DNA of 64,000 nt from Diphasiastrum complanatum (lineage: Eukaryota > Streptophyta > Lycopodiopsida > Lycopodiales > Lycopodiaceae): assembly GCA_029204225.1 (NCBI GenBank), contig CM055111.1:26507540-26571539 (forward strand), in the 5' to 3' direction. This document shows positions 9,424 through 20,159 of the stretch, one piece after another. Each line of letters starts with the position of its first letter. Positions within the stretch are counted from its first letter, which is position 1. The notes below the pieces were generated by a model. It had not been told where the DNA came from. It did not search any database and saw only the letters and a program-made list of their open reading frames with translations. The position numbers and the translations under genes are program-made.

Positions 9424-12225
9424 TGTGGGAGTGGTGTGCATTGTGAGGTCTAGCTGTCTCTCTGAGCGTCTACACTATCTCTGCCGTCTATGCATGGAAG
9501 CGTCTGGAATCTCAGCCTCTCCATCAGAATCACTACTCAAGGTAACCTCCTATCTATGTCTCAGACGAGATAAGCACTCCCTGATGCTCAACTGTATCGG
9601 GGGGGGGGGGGGGGGGGGGGGGTCTCTGTCTAGTCTCACCATCCTCAAGTCTGACATCTCCCGAATCATCAGTGCAACACATCTGGGATCCTCATATGAC
9701 ATCAAAGTAGAGAGTGTGACTGGGTGATCTCAGAACAAGCAGTAATATCTCCCTCGGATCTCATAGTAAGCTGGGCACTTGAAGAGAAAATGGAACTCAT
9801 CCTCTACCTCGTATGTATCACACATACCACAGTCGAGCCTCTCGCGAGGTGCCACTATATCTGCCAGTGTCAATGGCTAACTGGTGTGAGGAAACCCGAA
9901 ATTGACCCATCACTATCCGCAATCTATGTGAGATACTCTCCACCAAATAACCGGGTATTGTAGGACATCCAGCTGTATCCCAAGATAGAAATTGTGCAAG
10001 ATAGAACTCAGTCTTCGCCCCCAATGTACCCTGCCTAGTGCTTTGAAGATACGCCCTGTACAGATGGCCTCGAATATACTGATGACTACCAGCATGTAGG
10101 TCAGTAATCTGAATACCCAATGTGGAAAGAAAAAGACGGGCTTCGGAATACCATGAAAAGGAGTGTCCCTCATAATGTAAGTGTCGGGATGATGACAAAG
10201 CTGCCGCAACATAGTGAGTGTCTCCACCCTGGAGATCCTCTAGTCGTTGTATGAAAGTGACAATGGGGAACAAGGCCTCAATTTGAATGGGGGGGACATC
10301 AAACTCTGCGCAGATAATATGATGTGGTACAGAGGGGGGCTTAGCCCGTATCATCCGAGATAGCATATGAATCTATAGTCGTGAGATGCGTGCCCACTTA
10401 GTGGCTGTCAAACCAATACTCCATGTCTCTACTGCATACAAGGCCAAGAAGACTACCATAGTGTCAAAGAGCCGACACTTACTAGTCGCATCCCTAATGT
10501 GTAAGTTGAATCACAGTCTCCCCAAATCTACCAATGATGAATAGCCCTTCCGTAACCGGAAAACCGTTGCCTGTCTCATACTGAAAGTGGGACCAGAGAA
10601 TACAACACCCAGAGCTGCCTGCATGGCAAACAGCGCTGCCACATCAGCACTCAGCGCCTGCCTGGCAACTGTGCTGACGCGTGGGGGGGGATCTTTTCCT
10701 AGGCAGCATGGAGGCTAAGGGGCGCGAGCGCGCGCGCGCACGCGAGAGAGAGAGAGAGAGAGAGAGAGAGGCCACCATGACAATGGGGTAGGCGTATGGG
10801 AGCATGTTACCATTGCAACAAATTATGGCCGAAGAGATGAACTTGCAAATATTGCCAAAATTCTTACGCAACTGGGCCTACATGCACCATGGCACATTTA
10901 CTACATATAAGGAGGTCCAAGATTGTCACTTGCATGCATGCTCCTGACATGCTATTCACTCTTGTTGCAGTGGACGAGGCTGGGCCTTCGAGGCCCAGAG
11001 GTAAACACTCAACTTGAACTCTCAACTATTGAACTATGATTTCAATTTTCAATGTTGAATATTAACATGTCACATGTCACATTGCACAATTCGTTTTTTG
11101 AAAATTAATTTATATCATCTAACATTGTGGTATCGAATCAATTATCTAATATAGCGTATATACTATATAATATAGAGAAGTTATTAATTGATAAGCATTG
11201 CACTTGCCTGCATTTAACCATACCTCATTATTACTAACTGGTACAGAATCGTGGACCAGATTTCCTATAACTTTAAGTCGCAAATCCACCGCAGATTTTG
11301 CTTCTTGCACCTCAACTTCCTTTTCAATGATCAACTTTAGCAAATCCTTCTTCTGGTTTACAAGATCAGAAGCATCCTCCTTGGCCTTCAAGACAAATAG
11401 AATGTGTCATGGAAAAAATTAGTTGAACACTACCGGCACATCGAGCCATGGTGGACTATTATTTCAGTAATTATAATAGATGCTGCCAAAACGTATTTCT
11501 CAATTCTACTCCTCAGACCTCTTTACTCCAGGTTTAACCATTTTATTTTGACATACTGCTAGCCTGACCAAAACAAGCTGCAACAAAAGTTGAAAATAGA
11601 TACTTACAACTTTCTTCTTTCCGACCTCTTTGTCAATCTTATTTCCGTCCCTGCGCAGATTTTCAAGCTCATATTGCCCTGTCAACTTGTAGAAATAAAA
11701 ATTGAGACATGACGGACATAGCATACCACCTTCAGCCCTAAGTGCCACTCAGAAAACAAAACCTACATCAGGCAATCAAGATTTCAACCACGACCATGCC
11801 CTAAGTGCCACTCAGAAAACAAAACCTACGTAAGGCAATAAAATTTCAACAACGTGACAATTAATGAAAGAGCATATCATTTTCAACCCTACGTTCTACT
11901 CACAAAACAAAACTTACATCAGGCAATAAAAATTTCACCGAGGTGATAGCTAATGCACGAGCATACCATTTTCAACCCTAAGTGCCACTCACAAATCAAA
12001 ACTCACATCAAGCAATCATGATTTCAACAAGATAGCAACATAGCAACAAATGCCGGAAAAAGGAGAAGGAGAGCGGGTATGACAACACTTACGTTGACGC
12101 CAGGCTTTGTCGAGCTCAATGACTTCGTCCACAATCTCCACCGGCGCGAATCTTCGTCTCTGCGACTCCCGGATTCGCTCAGGATCATTGCCTTTCTCTT
12201 CCCTGAACAGATTAATGTCCAACAT
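8321..12225 (-). CDS. serine--tRNA ligase, cytosolic type, first four exons only
   Basis: Seryl-tRNA synthetase charges tRNA-Ser with serine in the cytosol. Four minus-strand exons fit end to end: 12225-12093 (MLDINLFREEKGNDPERI, then ELDKAWRQ), 11678-11608 (RQYELENLRRDGNKIDKEVG), 11385-11224 (AKEDASDL to IGNLVHDSVPVSNNE) and 8426-8321 (DNNMVIRTCGTKREE, then SHVDLVQFLDIVDLEK). Splice sites are canonical (GTAAGT, GTAAGT, GTATGG, GTATAG; acceptors all AG) and phases match. Together they give 157 residues: the N-terminal tRNA-binding coiled-coil arm and the linker to the catalytic domain. The class II motifs are not in the window. Exon 4 is diverged (usual IRTWGEKR reads IRTCGTKR), so this may be a truncated pseudogene. 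The start is the family's MLDINLFR. Identity is firm; intactness is doubtful. Confidence 0.88.
8427..9589 (-). other. seryl-tRNA synthetase intron 3, distal part
   Basis: Intronic sequence between exon 4 and the LINE relic. A plus-strand open stretch of 133 codons at 8773-9174 has no recognisable domain and a composition like its surroundings. A GA array lies at 9372-9420. Confidence 0.55.
9372..9420. repeat. (GA)n microsatellite
   Basis: About 49 bp of uninterrupted GA, preceded by GCGCTCGCACGA. Confidence 0.97.
9590..10640 (-). pseudogene. LINE 3' part: RT thumb and C-terminal zinc region
   Basis: From 10610 downward the minus strand reads GVVFSGPTFSMRQATVFR, GYSSLVDLGRL and SKCRLFDTMVVFLALYAVETW, typical of the end of a plant LINE reverse transcriptase. 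Then come MIRAKPPSVPHHIICAEF, SWYSEARLFLSTLGIQ and AIDTGRYSGTSREARL. After a one-base shift near 9840 it reads CGMCDTYEVEDEFHFLFKC, a Cys/His zinc-binding signature. The frame goes on past an in-frame stop to MSYEDPRCVALMIREMSDLR and ends at a run of 24 G. It sits in intron 3 of the seryl-tRNA synthetase in the gene's own orientation. The 5' end is truncated, as is common for LINEs. It is the same family as the piece at 107-790. Confidence 0.85.
9599..9622. repeat. 24-base poly-G tract
   Basis: Uninterrupted G on the plus strand (C on the strand of the LINE relic). Long homopolymer G is rare in plant DNA and can form G-quadruplexes. Its length may be unreliable for sequencing reasons. Confidence 0.9.
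10641..11223 (-). other. seryl-tRNA synthetase intron 3, proximal part
   Basis: Intronic. Contains an alternating CG/GA tract (GCGCGAGCGCGCGCGC, then GA to 10770), which is Z-DNA-prone. No coding sequence is recognised. Confidence 0.55.
10743..10770. repeat. (GA)n microsatellite with CG-rich flank
   Basis: About 28 bp of GA preceded by an alternating purine-pyrimidine CGCGCGCGCACGCG tract. Confidence 0.95.
11736..12036. repeat. four-copy tandem repeat in intron 1 of seryl-tRNA synthetase
   Basis: Copies begin at about 11736, 11799, 11887 and 11976 with CCCTAAGTGCCACTCA (the third reads CCCTACGTTCTACTCA). Each is followed by ACAAAAC, then CATCAGGCAAT and ATTTCAAC. Spacing is about 63, 88 and 89 bp. 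The repeat lies wholly inside intron 1 and ends about 57 bp from the exon 1 donor. Confidence 0.85.
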
Positions 12226-13077
12226 GATGATGCCGATGCTGCTGCTTGCTCTTCTTCCTTCCTTGTTTCTGTTGCACAATGCGGCGCTATCTGTGCTACA
12301 GAATGGATTGAAGAAATGGATGCAAGCCCCAAAATTGCTCCTCTTTGTTGATCTTTCGCTGCTTTCCTGCTCCTTTTCACTGTTTTTATGTCCCTGTATG
12401 TTTTTTTTAGGTCTTTTTGGTAAGTGCATAGTTCAAACGTTCAAACATTAACTATTTCAATACTAGTAAATAGTGCCCTTCGCTGACGGGCAATGGACGG
12501 CCGACAATTTATGTGGCGGCTTGTGGTCTAGACGTGTGGATGATGCTCAGAGCGAGAGATTGATGATTGAAGGCGGGGAATGGACGGCCGACAATTTGGA
12601 TTACGACCGATGGTTTGGGTCGAAGGTCAATGGTTTGGGTCAAAAGTTGTCAGTGACAATTAGCCAAAATTTTGGGTGGCAGCGAATGGTTTGGGTGGAC
12701 TCTGGGTCGGAGAATATACAAAGGATCGAAATAAATCCGCCTTGATCCGATCCGATCCAGGGTCAAAAAATCTTTCTTTGCCAAGCTCAACGTTGGGTCG
12801 AAAAAGTTTGATCCTTCGAAAAAATTCGAGGTTGATTGTGGATTGTTTTCTCATATATATATCTATGTTGAATGTATGTAATACTATGTGTAAGGTGTGT
12901 GTATATGTGTGTGTATGGCTATGCATAGTTGTGTATGTCTGTGTGTAATCAACGTTGATTGAATGCGTGTGTGAAGAACACTATTTTCATTGTTCTTCCG
13001 ACTTGAATATCTTCTTTACATGAAGTAGTTGCAGTCCTTGTCAGTTTTGACCAATGTATGTGTGTAGATGATTTGAC

Positions 13078-13109
<32 letters not shown>
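12226..13109 (-). promoter_or_regulatory. upstream region of the seryl-tRNA synthetase 5' end
   Basis: Sequence immediately 5' of the start codon, expected to hold the 5' UTR and promoter. No convincing TATA box was picked out. It includes GGACGGCCGACAATTT twice (about 12493 and 12580), a TG-rich tract at 12884-12945 and a (TA)n run at 13083-13109. Open frames here show no domains. Confidence 0.35.
13083..13109. repeat. (TA)n microsatellite
   Basis: About 27 bp of uninterrupted TA at the border between the upstream region and the minisatellite. Confidence 0.95.
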
Positions 13110-13895
13110 GGGGGCTCGAAAGTTGCCACATGGCAAGCCACATAAGCTTGCCACACGTAAAACCATGTAGGTTTGGGACTGGCCAAGTAGGACTACCATA
13201 GGCTTGTGTAGTAGACCACATAGGCATGTCATAGGTCTGCTATTTACCAAGCCTATCATAGGCTGCCATGTGCCAAGCCATCATAGGCCTACCCCACCAC
13301 GTAGAACTACCATAGGCTTGTGTAGCAGGTTACATAGGCATGTCATAGATCTACTATCTGTCAATCTTGTCGCAGGCTGCCACGTGGACAGCCATGTAGG
13401 TCTACCGTCGTGGCAAGTCCTACAAGCTTAGGGTTTGCCATGTGGCAAATCATGTAGGTGTAACATAGGCTTGTATGGCAAGCCAACTGGCTTTGCCACG
13501 TAGGTTTGAGTGGACCTAGAGAGAGAAAGAGGTGGGGCTCAAAAGCTACCACGTGGCAAGCCACGTAGGCCTACCATAGGCTTGTGTAGCAGGCCACGTA
13601 GGTCTGCTTTCTACCAAGCTTGTCATAGGCTACCACGTGGCAAGTCATCTATGCCTTCCACGTGGCAAATCATGCAGGCTTGGGGTTGGCAAGCCACATA
13701 GGCCTATCATAGGATGGCAAGCCAACTAGGCCTACGTGGTGCTATCTGCCAAGCCTGTCACACACTACCATGTGGCAAACCACGTAGGTCTGCCACATGG
13801 CAAATCATGCAGGCTTGAGGTTTGCCATGTGGCAAGCCATGTAGGCCTGCCATAGGCTTGTATGGCAAGCCAACTGGGCTCTACCACGTAGGCTT
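13110..13895. repeat. CACGTG-rich minisatellite block
   Basis: A mosaic of short related units built around GCCACGTGGCAAGCCACGTA followed by GGCCTACCATAGGCTTG and variants, repeated about ten times with irregular spacing. Many units contain the palindrome CCACGTGG, so the block is full of G-box-like CACGTG sites and short inverted repeats. Part of the unit (TTGAGTGGACCTAGAGAGAG, then GGGCTCGAAAGTTGCC) recurs at 17000-17060. No coding sequence. The block ends at the small LTR element. Confidence 0.85.
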
Positions 13896-14466
13896 TGTGA
13901 AATTTCACACGTGTGGGAATGCCCTAAAGTGTGTGATTGATCTCCTAAGCAAGCTTGTGCACTTGACAATGGATTCTAGATTGATTTCCAAGATCTAGCT
14001 CAAAAAACCAAGGCATAGAGGCAAACAGAGATGCAATTGTTGATGACCAAAGTTCATACGCATGAAGAGAAAAGCTTCTTGAAGAACCAAGGCAAATTAA
14101 GCTCCTCTCCTTGGGTAGAGAGAGAATAGAGCTAATTCCAACTCGTGTAGAGAGAGAAGAACAACAAGCAAATCTCACCAAAAAGTTTGACTCAAAAACT
14201 CAACTTACATAATGATCATAAGAAGAAGTACATATAGAGAGTGTGGAGATCCCTCCTTGCATGCTATTGGACCCCTAATCATAGCCTCTTCAATTCAATT
14301 GGACCCCTAATCATAGCTTCTTGCATTCTATTGGACCCCTAATGATCACCTCCTTAATCCTATTGGACCCCTTGGTCAAAACCGACTTTTGACTCCATCA
14401 CTCATCAAATTACATTGTCACAAGTGTCAAGACCCTATTCATATGCCTACCTAGCTCGAGATTACA
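13896..14466 (-). repeat. LTR (3' LTR of the minus-strand element)
   Basis: Left copy of the direct repeat. Contains CACACGTGTG near its terminus and three spaced repeats of TATTGGACCCCTAAT. Short minus-strand frames inside are LTR sequence, not genes. Confidence 0.85.
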
Positions 14467-14483
14467 TCGGTCAAATAAGATTT

Positions 14484-15631
14484 TGAATAAAAAGAATTCG
14501 ATCGACAAGAAAGAAAACTTATCGTGCGCAGCGGAATAGACTATCTTCCTCTTTCTTCATGCATGACTACGCCTATCAATTTCGAACAAAACAATAGTGA
14601 TAGAAATCACGTTCGATCTTATAGTAACTAACTTTGAAATCATCAGTACTACAATGATTACGTAGCCAAACAACAATGCATTGAATTATCAGACAAATAA
14701 TTAGTCGCGAAGAAGCATACATTCTGAGATGAACCTGAACGCAATAAAAGATAGTATTGATTCAGTATGAAAGAAGTAAATGAGTACATTAATTTGCGGA
14801 TTGAAGTTGCGTACTCTAAGTTATCTCTGAGCGGCTGAAATGAAAGTCTGAATTAAGCGCAATGCTGATAAGCAGTAAGCGCAATAGCAATATCTAAACA
14901 ACTCTAAGAAGTGAGCTAGAATGCTCAGGAGTGTTCAAGCTCGCAGGCTTGGGAGAGAGAGAGCTAACTATTCAATACTTGCTGACCTATTGATCAACAA
15001 CTTCAGAACTTGAACTTGAAAAGAGATGTATGAACATCTGATTTATACTAAGTAATTAGGTCGTCAAATGCGATTGCCGGATGGCTGGTGTCCGCTGGCA
15101 TTCATCCAGTTCCTTCTCATAAATTGATTGCTGATAAGCGGTGGAAATTGGCCGTAAACAGACTGTCTGCATAAATGAACTAAAACTGTCACTCTGCAGA
15201 AATGAACTAAAACTGTCACAGGCGACAGTGTCGGCTTTTTGCGAAAAAAACGACAGTGTCTTAAAATCGCATTTTCTTAATATTTGAGGTAGCTCTACAA
15301 TTTGCCAGAGTCATTTTCTTAATATTTGAGACACTTTGAATAATGCAAAAAATGCGACTCTGCATTTTTACTCGCAATTCCTAACAGGATAAAAATGCGA
15401 AAAATGCGACACTATTTTTACACGAGATTTCTGACAAGCGACAAATGTCTAGATTGTAGAGAGAGAAAATGTGACACTATTGTCAAACTCCGTGTATTTC
15501 TGTAGACTATGTAAAAACACTTGTAAATCTGTAGACTGTATAAAGACACGGAAAAATCTGCAGAACTGGATAAACAATGGATGAGGATTAAAACCGATTA
15601 GTCGATTAGTAAGAAGGAGAATAATCCAACA
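14484..15631 (-). repeat. nested copia-type LTR
   Basis: Minus-strand sequence beginning TGTTGGATTATTC at 15631 and running to about 14484. It shares the block GATGATTTCAAAGTTAGTTA, then GTTCG and AGTCATGCAT, with the plus-strand LTR at about 35270-35560, which is followed there by a copia gag. It appears to be a solo LTR inside the smaller element. No clean 5-bp target duplication was seen, so both edges are approximate. Confidence 0.6.
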
Positions 15632-16180
15632 AAGTTTGGGTCAAGCTATCTTTGACACGTGGGAAACACTCCAAGAATCCACAAATCACTCAAATACAAG
15701 CCAATTTTATGAAAGAATGTGGCTATGACCTCAAATTGATACCTAGATCTCAGGAAAGTGTGATTGGCAAGCCTAGAAGTGAGATTTTTGATCAAACAAG
15801 CATAAGAGATCATAAATAAAAGTGTCCAACCAGGTTGGGTGCCCTACCCACCTTGATTCAATTGACTATAGCTTTTGATTGGGAGATCCAATCACTATGA
15901 AGTCAATTGCTACACAAACTAGACTCAAAAAGCTTTTCAAACTAGCTATCAAGCATCATTTTTGGAAAGAGAACTTTCCAAATTAACTTGGTTGTACTTC
16001 ACATGTGCCTGAGCACTGAATTTCGTATAGTACTTGAAATGATTCAATAATTATGATTATGAACCCTTTTGATCCAATTTTGCTTGAGTAGCATGGGAGA
16101 TGCAAACTAGTCTCTCTAGATCTAATTTTTCAAAAACAAATTGGAACTTTGGATGAAACAAGCATCAAAGGCTTAGGTAG

Positions 16181-16192
16181 GCTCTGATACCA
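16181..16192 (-). other. primer binding site, initiator-Met tRNA type
   Basis: Read on the minus strand this is TGGTATCAGAGC, directly after the LTR end TTTCACA. It sets the orientation of the 13896-16763 element. Confidence 0.85.
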
Positions 16193-16763
16193 TGTGAAAT
16201 TTCACACGTGTGGGAATGCCCTAAAGTGTGTGATTGATCTCCTAAGCAAGCTTGTGCACTTGACAATGGATTCTAGATTGATTTTCATGATCTAGCTCAA
16301 AAAACCAAGGCAAAGAGGCAAAGAGAAATGCAATTGTTGATGACCAAAGTTCATACACATGAAGAGAAAAGCTTCTAGAAAAACCAAGGAAAATTAAGCT
16401 CCTCTCCTCAGGCAGAGAGAGAATAGAGCTAATTCCAACTCGTGTAGAGAGAGAAGAGACAATAAGCAAATCTCACCAAAAAGTTTGACTCAAAAACTCA
16501 ACTTACAAAATGATCCTAAGGAGAAGTACACATAGAGAGTGTGGAGATCCCTCCTTGCATGCTATGGGACCCTAATCATAGCCTCTTCAATTCTATTGGA
16601 CCCCTAATCATAGCTTCTTGCATTCTATTGGACCCCTAATGATCATCTCCTTGATCCTATTGGACCCCTTGGTCAAAACCAACTTTTGACCCCATCACTC
16701 ATCAAATTACATTGTCACAAGTGTCAAGACCCTATCCATATGCCTACCTAGCTCGAGATTACA
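16193..16763 (-). repeat. LTR (5' LTR of the minus-strand element)
   Basis: Right copy of the direct repeat, differing from the left one by scattered substitutions. Its inner edge abuts the primer site. Confidence 0.85.

Positions 16764-17516
<753 letters not shown>

Positions 17517-17554
<38 letters not shown>
17517..17554. repeat. (GA)n microsatellite
   Basis: About 38 bp of GA that closes the minisatellite region. Confidence 0.95.
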
Positions 17555-17556
<2 letters not shown>

Positions 17557-17850
17557 CCCACCAGCCCTGCATTTTGAAGCCTTCACAACCGACTTTTGTC
17601 CTTCATAGAAATGCACTTTTATTTCAGCCTTTCTCGTGTAAAGTCTGATAATTTAAAAAATCCTTAGAGTGCCCTTCAAATTTAATGAAATTCTTGATAA
17701 TGAAAGTCCATTTTGTTTAACACCTTTCACCATGAAAGTATGCACCGGCACTTCAAAACACTATGTGTGTGGGTAAAGAATAATTTGAATTTGGAGGAAG
17801 CCCCTAAGATGAATGCATGGGGAGGAGGGCCATACATGCTTTTTCCCATA

Positions 17851-17941
17851 CATGCATCCTCCTCCCCTTGTTTTTTAGTTAAAAAATGTGTATGCATGGG
17901 TGAGGGGAGGAGGATGCATGGGACTCCTCACCCATGCATAC
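17851..17941. repeat. two overlapping, mutually exclusive hairpins
   Basis: CATGCATCCTCCTCCCC (17851-17867) is perfectly complementary to 17904-17920. GTATGCATGGGTGAGG (17890-17905) is perfectly complementary to 17926-17941. The arms overlap by two bases at 17904-17905, so the two stems compete at that point. Confidence 0.85.
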
Positions 17942-18507
17942 AAAAGTGTATGCAAGTTTAAATATATGTATAGATAAGTCAACTATTGAAGGACCATGGC
18001 CTCTTGCACTCTCCTTCATCTCTTATGTTACATAGTGATAATCTTGTCCTTCATCTCTTATGAAATACAATGATAATCTTGTGCTTCATCTCTTATGTTA
18101 CACAATAAAAAATCTTTGTTTTCGAGTGAGCTTAAATAGAAACGAGGCTAGGCTTTTAGTTTGCGATAACTGAGACCTATGCCATAGCAGTAAGCTATTG
18201 TGACGATTTGCTAAAAGATAAGAAGGCAAATCTTCTTTTGATACATCAATCACCTCGTTGTATTTTGAATCCTTTTGAATTCAATGATTGGCAAACTAGC
18301 GATGAGCTTTCAAATCACTTCTCTTTCAATTATTGGCAAAGGTGTTGATGAGCTTTCCAATCACTTGTAAGCTTTGCTGGCATAGGGGTAAACTATTGTG
18401 ATGATATGCTAAAAGCTAAGGTGTCACTCTTGGGTGAGTTTCAACATCAAAATGAAATTTTTTATTTGTCTTTCTATTTTTCAACTATTTGAATGGCCTA
18501 ATTATGG

Positions 18508-18640
18508 CAAAGCTTCTCTTCATATATCATCACCTAGTTTTGTTTTTTGCCTTGTATAGTAAAGGTATACAAGGCAAAGCTTCTCGTAAAATATCATCAC
18601 CTAGTTTTTTTTTGCCTTGTATATCAAAGGTACACAAGGC
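18508..18640 (+). repeat. two-copy tandem repeat with internal hairpin
   Basis: The unit runs from GGCAAAGCTTCTC through ATATCATCACCTAGTTTT to GCCTTGTAT, AAAGGTA and CACAAGGC. It occurs twice in tandem. Each copy can fold GCCTTGTAT with ATACAAGGC. Confidence 0.8.
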
Positions 18641-20159
18641 AAAGATCATGTGGATTTCATGTTGTTTGAGAACATTTATGTACTGGAAAATGATTTTATG
18701 ACCTTAGCATAGAGCAAAATAATCTTAAACTTATGGTGAGACCATTACCCATAATTGAATTCTTGTTGAATTGGTAGAGGATTCTCTAATCCTTTTGGAC
18801 TATAATGAAGATCCAATGAAAAAGTATCTCCTCCAACTCGATAAGCTATAAAAGTTGACAAACATAAAGTTACATGCCTATTCAAAGTTGTTATTGCATT
18901 GATTCATAGACTAATGTATCATAGAAAATGATGGCAAAAGATGTTTATAACACACATCTTACAATCGAAAGGTCACTAGAAAGATTGTCTCCCATGCCTA
19001 AAGGTCAATCAAAATTTCCTTTTTAAGGGATAAAGAATTTGCAAAGCATTATATTTGAAACTGAATTTTTGTCTTATGGCCCACAACTTTTGACTTTCTA
19101 TAAACTGAACCATTCTCTTTCAACTTATTCACATACTATTTATGGGCCATAATATGCTTTTCAAAAGTTTTACGGACTTTAAAAGTCATATTAGGCCTAC
19201 ATACAACTTTCTTGTGGTTTACATTTATCTTACGGTCTTGTGAATCACATGATCATTTGAATCTATTAGTAGCCACATAAATTTTTGAGAAATGGATTCT
19301 TTGCATAATCTAATGCTATTAACAAATGAATTGTAAAATGCCACGCTTATCCGTCAACTTCACAAGAAGTCCCTATAATTTGAAGGCTTGCTTTATTAAG
19401 TGAGAAGAATTTTAAAATGTTGGTCCCACTATAAAACCATGCATTGCTTTTGCATGTGTAGTTGTGCACATAAAATGCACAAAGTGCATCTACAACTTTC
19501 CTTCATAGCTTGCTTGCAATTTACATGCATGTAACTTCACAATTGCAAAAATCTTAGATCTTGTCATAACTTCTCAATTGGCCATTATATATCATTTTTC
19601 GAGGCATGAAGAAATGACAAAGCATTCTATTTTACAGCTAAGTTTTCTTATTATGACCACAACTTTGTTGGAAATTAAGCTCACAGTTTCCTCCTTGAAC
19701 TTAGACGGCTGAATCATTTGAAGAATGATTCGGCCGACTAATCTTCATCCATGGATCAAAGCATAAAGGGTAACCAATCCCATTCTCTTTACATTCGAAT
19801 GTCAAATCCACATTATTTGCATGACATTGAAGACATGGCCATCTTCAATAACTTCAACAAAATCTGTCATTTTCGGTAGTCTGCATAAATGAACTATTTC
19901 TGCAAAGTCTACAGAAATACAAAGGTAAGTTTAGCAAGCAAGGACCGGCGAACTTCCGCAATATCAACGTTACGATTATAAACGATGACCAAAGCTACCG
20001 CAAGAAACCGTCTTAGGGACTGACCATCCGGATTCACCAAGGCATCGCAAAAGTCAATACTGCGGCTATCAACAACAACCAACAAATAGTCTAGGCTACC
20101 ATCGGGAACCGCCCAGGTGCCGCAGGGGTCAACGTTGCAGTTATAAATGAAAACCACTC

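Larger units (their letters stand above)
13896..16763 (-). mobile_element. small non-autonomous LTR retrotransposon with nested LTR
   Basis: Two near-identical direct repeats of 571 bp (13896-14466 and 16193-16763) flank an interior without any retroelement gene. Directly inside the right repeat lies GCTCTGATACCA, the complement of the initiator-Met tRNA primer site TGGTATCAGAGC, so the element runs on the minus strand. LTRs start TGTAATCTCGAG and end TTTCACA. The original interior is only about 0.6 kb, because 14484-15631 is a separate inserted LTR. No matching 5-bp target duplication was found (GGCTT on the left, TCATG on the right). A TRIM/LARD-like parasite that would depend on another element's enzymes. 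Confidence 0.8.
17555..20159. other. AT-rich intergenic region with small repeats
   Basis: No gene recognised. Contains a strong double hairpin (17851-17941), three copies of CTTCATCTCTTATG (about 18015-18100) and a two-copy repeat of about 67 bp at 18508-18640. Short imperfect repeats starting CGCA and reading TCAACGTT-like lie at 19957, 20046 and 20121. The phrase GTCTGCATAAATGAACTA at about 19870 recurs in the LTR at about 15165, so part of this stretch is probably old LTR sequence that became the target of the Athila-like element. Confidence 0.5.

Noticed and set aside
12079-12451. Plus-strand and alternative minus-strand frames over exon 1 of seryl-tRNA synthetase
   Set aside because: Shadows of the real exon; only the MLDINLFR frame matches the family.
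13110-13895. Regularly repeated short units resembling a CRISPR array
   Set aside because: Units vary in length and sequence, there are no unique spacers of constant size, and the setting is a plant nuclear genome.
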